The notes under the pieces: generated by a model
Told to the model about the DNA's origin: nothing
The model's database searches: none
Seen by the model: only the letters and a program-made list of their open reading frames with translations
Translations under genes and position numbers: made by a program
Source of the DNA: CBDCUI01 sp965223115
Lineage (GTDB): Bacteria > Pseudomonadota > Gammaproteobacteria > UBA4575
Assembly (NCBI GenBank): GCA_965223115.1
Contig: OZ244982.1
Span: 806,001 to 870,000 of the forward strand
Direction: 5' to 3'
DNA length: 64,000 nucleotides
Part shown: positions 63,786 through 64,000 of the stretch, piece by piece
Position numbering within the stretch: position 1 is the stretch's first letter
Layout: each line of letters starts with the position of its first letter

Positions 63786-64000
63786 GTGATCAGGTTTTCA
63801 TTAGCTTTTTTATTTGGAATTCTCATTCTAACAACGTTTCGAGATTTACCACACTGGTTGTGGGCGGTGTGCGTGATTCCGGCGGTATGTTTTGCTATCA
63901 AGTTTCCACGTTACATTGTATTGCTAGGCATTATTATAGGTTTTCTATGGGCGCTTGGTCATGCTTACTTGAGGCTTTATCCTGAACTGGATCGTTCTCT
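63786..64000 (+). CDS. ComEC/Rec2-type DNA uptake channel, 5' end only
   Basis: Starts at GTG 63786 and runs off the window: FSLAFLFGILILTTFRDLPH, two hydrophobic segments and GFLWALGHAYLRLYPELDRS, the usual beginning of ComEC. Located after DUF2062 in opposite orientation, as in other gammaproteobacteria. About 71 codons are visible; no core motif is in view. Confidence 0.75.
   Translation, partial: MIRFSLAFLFGILILTTFRDLPHWLWAVCVIPAVCFAIKFPRYIVLLGIIIGFLWALGHAYLRLYPELDRS

Overview
This is one 64 kb, AT-rich chromosomal window from a bacterium that reads as a gammaproteobacterium. The evidence is the set of typical gammaproteobacterial neighbourhoods: prfB-lysS, sdhCDAB-sdhE-ygfX, nagZ next to a methylthioinosine phosphorylase-like gene, csiV-mfd, ccmABCDEFGHI, aguAB, and lolC-lolD-DUF2062-comEC. 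I cannot name a genus. The cell carries bacterial tetrahydromethanopterin (H4MPT)/methanofuran-linked C1 metabolism, so it is probably a methylotroph or at least detoxifies formaldehyde by this route. No rRNA, tRNA, CRISPR array, insertion sequence or prophage is visible.

Layout. 1-2408: an overlapping set of a hydantoinase/MfnF-like gene (cut by the window edge), pabB and an MfnE-like kinase, which fits making methanofuran and supplying pABA for H4MPT. 2483-8845: an MMPL exporter, then a minus-strand run of a beta-propeller lipoprotein, a CDF metal exporter, a CREST-type membrane hydrolase, DUF924 and a CBS protein. 9141-14170: aidB-like acyl-CoA dehydrogenase, then a minus-strand block holding mfnB, DUF447 and a dihydropteroate synthase-like gene. 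14405-18820: recJ, prfB (with the +1 recoding site) and lysS. 18831-24396: a decayed MBL-fold gene, a secreted protein, a two-component system whose kinase is split by a one-base frameshift, and an LbtU-like outer-membrane protein. 24430-29080: fhcBADC, the formyltransferase/hydrolase complex. 29152-39647: ygfZ, the succinate dehydrogenase operon, DUF1249, an IscR-like regulator lacking two Fe-S cysteines, a TetR/hydrolase cassette, mdh and zapE.

39648-42607 is the accessory spot. It holds a strong small-RNA candidate with UCCUC/CUCCUCC motifs and a three-gene minus-strand island: a winged-helix-like regulator with a perfect inverted repeat in its promoter, an AbiEii-type nucleotidyltransferase, and a protein with a PD-(D/E)XK-like residue pattern whose frame stays open for 29 codons past an amber stop. 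This is my best candidate for an undescribed defence or toxin-antitoxin-like system.

42824-64000 is conserved: nagZ, an MscS channel, a purine phosphoribosyltransferase, a nucleoside phosphorylase, csiV, mfd, the ccm operon preceded by a Fur-box-like palindrome, two small membrane proteins, aguAB, a small periplasmic protein, lolC/lolD, DUF2062 and the start of comEC.

How the genes join: MfnF/MfnB/MfnE-like proteins and the DHPS-like protein would make methanofuran and H4MPT, PabB would supply pABA, and FhcABCD would use both cofactors to pass formyl groups from H4MPT to methanofuran and release formate. Central metabolism (sdh, mdh) and cytochrome c maturation (ccm) supply the respiratory side.
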